Assembly: GCA_035642415.1 (NCBI GenBank)
Contig: DASQSI010000334.1
Span: 1-5,400 of the forward strand
Origin: Rubrobacter_F sp035642415
Lineage (GTDB): Bacteria > Actinomycetota > Rubrobacteria > Rubrobacterales > Rubrobacteraceae
Length of the DNA: 5,400 bases
Direction of reading: 5' to 3'
A program made the position numbers and the translations under genes. This document shows, piece by piece, positions 5,049 through 5,400 of the stretch. Below the pieces are notes generated by a model. That model was not told where the DNA came from, did no database searches, and saw only the letters and a program-made list of their open reading frames with translations. The stretch's first letter is position 1. Each line of letters begins with the position of its first letter.

Positions 5049-5400
5049 TCCGCGCGTTCGTCTTCGACTTGGACGGCACCTTGGTCGAGACAGAGGCGCT
5101 GAAGGCCCTCTCCTACGCCCGCGCCGCAGCCGAGCTACGTCCTGGCTTGCATGAGCAGGAAGTGATCGAGGCGTTCAAGGACCTGGTTGGCCTCTCGCGC
5201 CAGGAGGTCGCTGTGGGGCTGATGCGTCGCTTCGGCTTGGAAGAGGCAGCACGCGAGCGCATGAAGGAGTTTGGGGTAAGCAGGCCGTGGCAGGCCTACG
5301 TCCAAATAAGGCTGCGCATCTACGAGGAGCTGCTGGCGGAGCCGAACATTGTCTTCGCTCACCGCTACCCACACAACATCGCCTTGCTGCACGACGTCCG
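5045..5400 (+). CDS. HAD-superfamily hydrolase/phosphatase (beta-phosphoglucomutase-like class), 5' part only
   Basis: The first 118 residues of a HAD-superfamily enzyme are visible; the gene continues past the right edge. The N-terminus MIRAFVFDLDGTLVETE carries motif I, DxDGT, with the nucleophile Asp8 and the acid/base Asp10. Motif I is followed directly by an alpha-helical insertion (KALSYARAAAELRP... EVIEAFKDLVGLSRQEV... GLMRRFGLEE), the place of the C1 helical cap typical of HAD subfamily IA phosphatases and beta-phosphoglucomutase relatives. Motifs II-IV would lie beyond the window. The start is TTG 5045: no ATG or GTG occurs in frame back to the TAG at 4979, and motif I requires a start here. 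GGGG at 5033-5036 is a modest ribosome binding site. The substrate cannot be told; a phosphorylated sugar is plausible given the phosphoketolase genes 614 bases upstream, but that is inference only. Confidence 0.88.
   Translation, partial: MIRAFVFDLDGTLVETEALKALSYARAAAELRPGLHEQEVIEAFKDLVGLSRQEVAVGLMRRFGLEEAARERMKEFGVSRPWQAYVQIRLRIYEELLAEPNIVFAHRYPHNIALLHDV

Overview
The window is GC-rich (by eye about two-thirds G+C, with C or G at most third codon positions in the two main genes). Gene content and protein style fit a high-GC bacterium, perhaps a Rubrobacter-like actinobacterium or another deep-branching high-GC lineage. I cannot fix the taxon from sequence alone. Every gene I can support lies on the + strand.

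Layout. (1) Positions 3-497 hold the 3' end of a gene that enters from the left edge. It looks like the cytoplasmic C-terminal domain of a FUSC / aromatic-acid-exporter-type membrane protein. (2) Positions 498-669 are a short gap where an ackA promoter would be expected, though no convincing one is visible. (3) Positions 670-1947 encode a divergent-subfamily acetate kinase. (4) Seventeen bases later, behind a strong ribosome binding site, 1965-4430 encodes a full-length phosphoketolase of 821 residues. (5) Positions 4431-5044 form a 614-base stretch with no recognisable gene. It contains several good Shine-Dalgarno-like sequences in front of very short ORFs, two perfect-stem inverted repeats and some hydrophobic minus-strand reading frames. 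(6) Positions 5045-5400 are the 5' end of a HAD-superfamily phosphatase gene that runs off the right edge.

How the genes work together. Phosphoketolase cleaves xylulose 5-phosphate and/or fructose 6-phosphate with inorganic phosphate to give acetyl phosphate plus glyceraldehyde 3-phosphate or erythrose 4-phosphate. Acetate kinase then converts acetyl phosphate and ADP to acetate and ATP. The pair is therefore a compact phosphoketolase bypass that yields ATP from sugar phosphates. The HAD enzyme may act on a sugar phosphate, but that is suggested only by proximity.

I found no mobile element, CRISPR array, tRNA or rRNA, and no clearly new system. The best leads are the subfamily-specific substitutions in the acetate kinase and the unexplained 614-base region.
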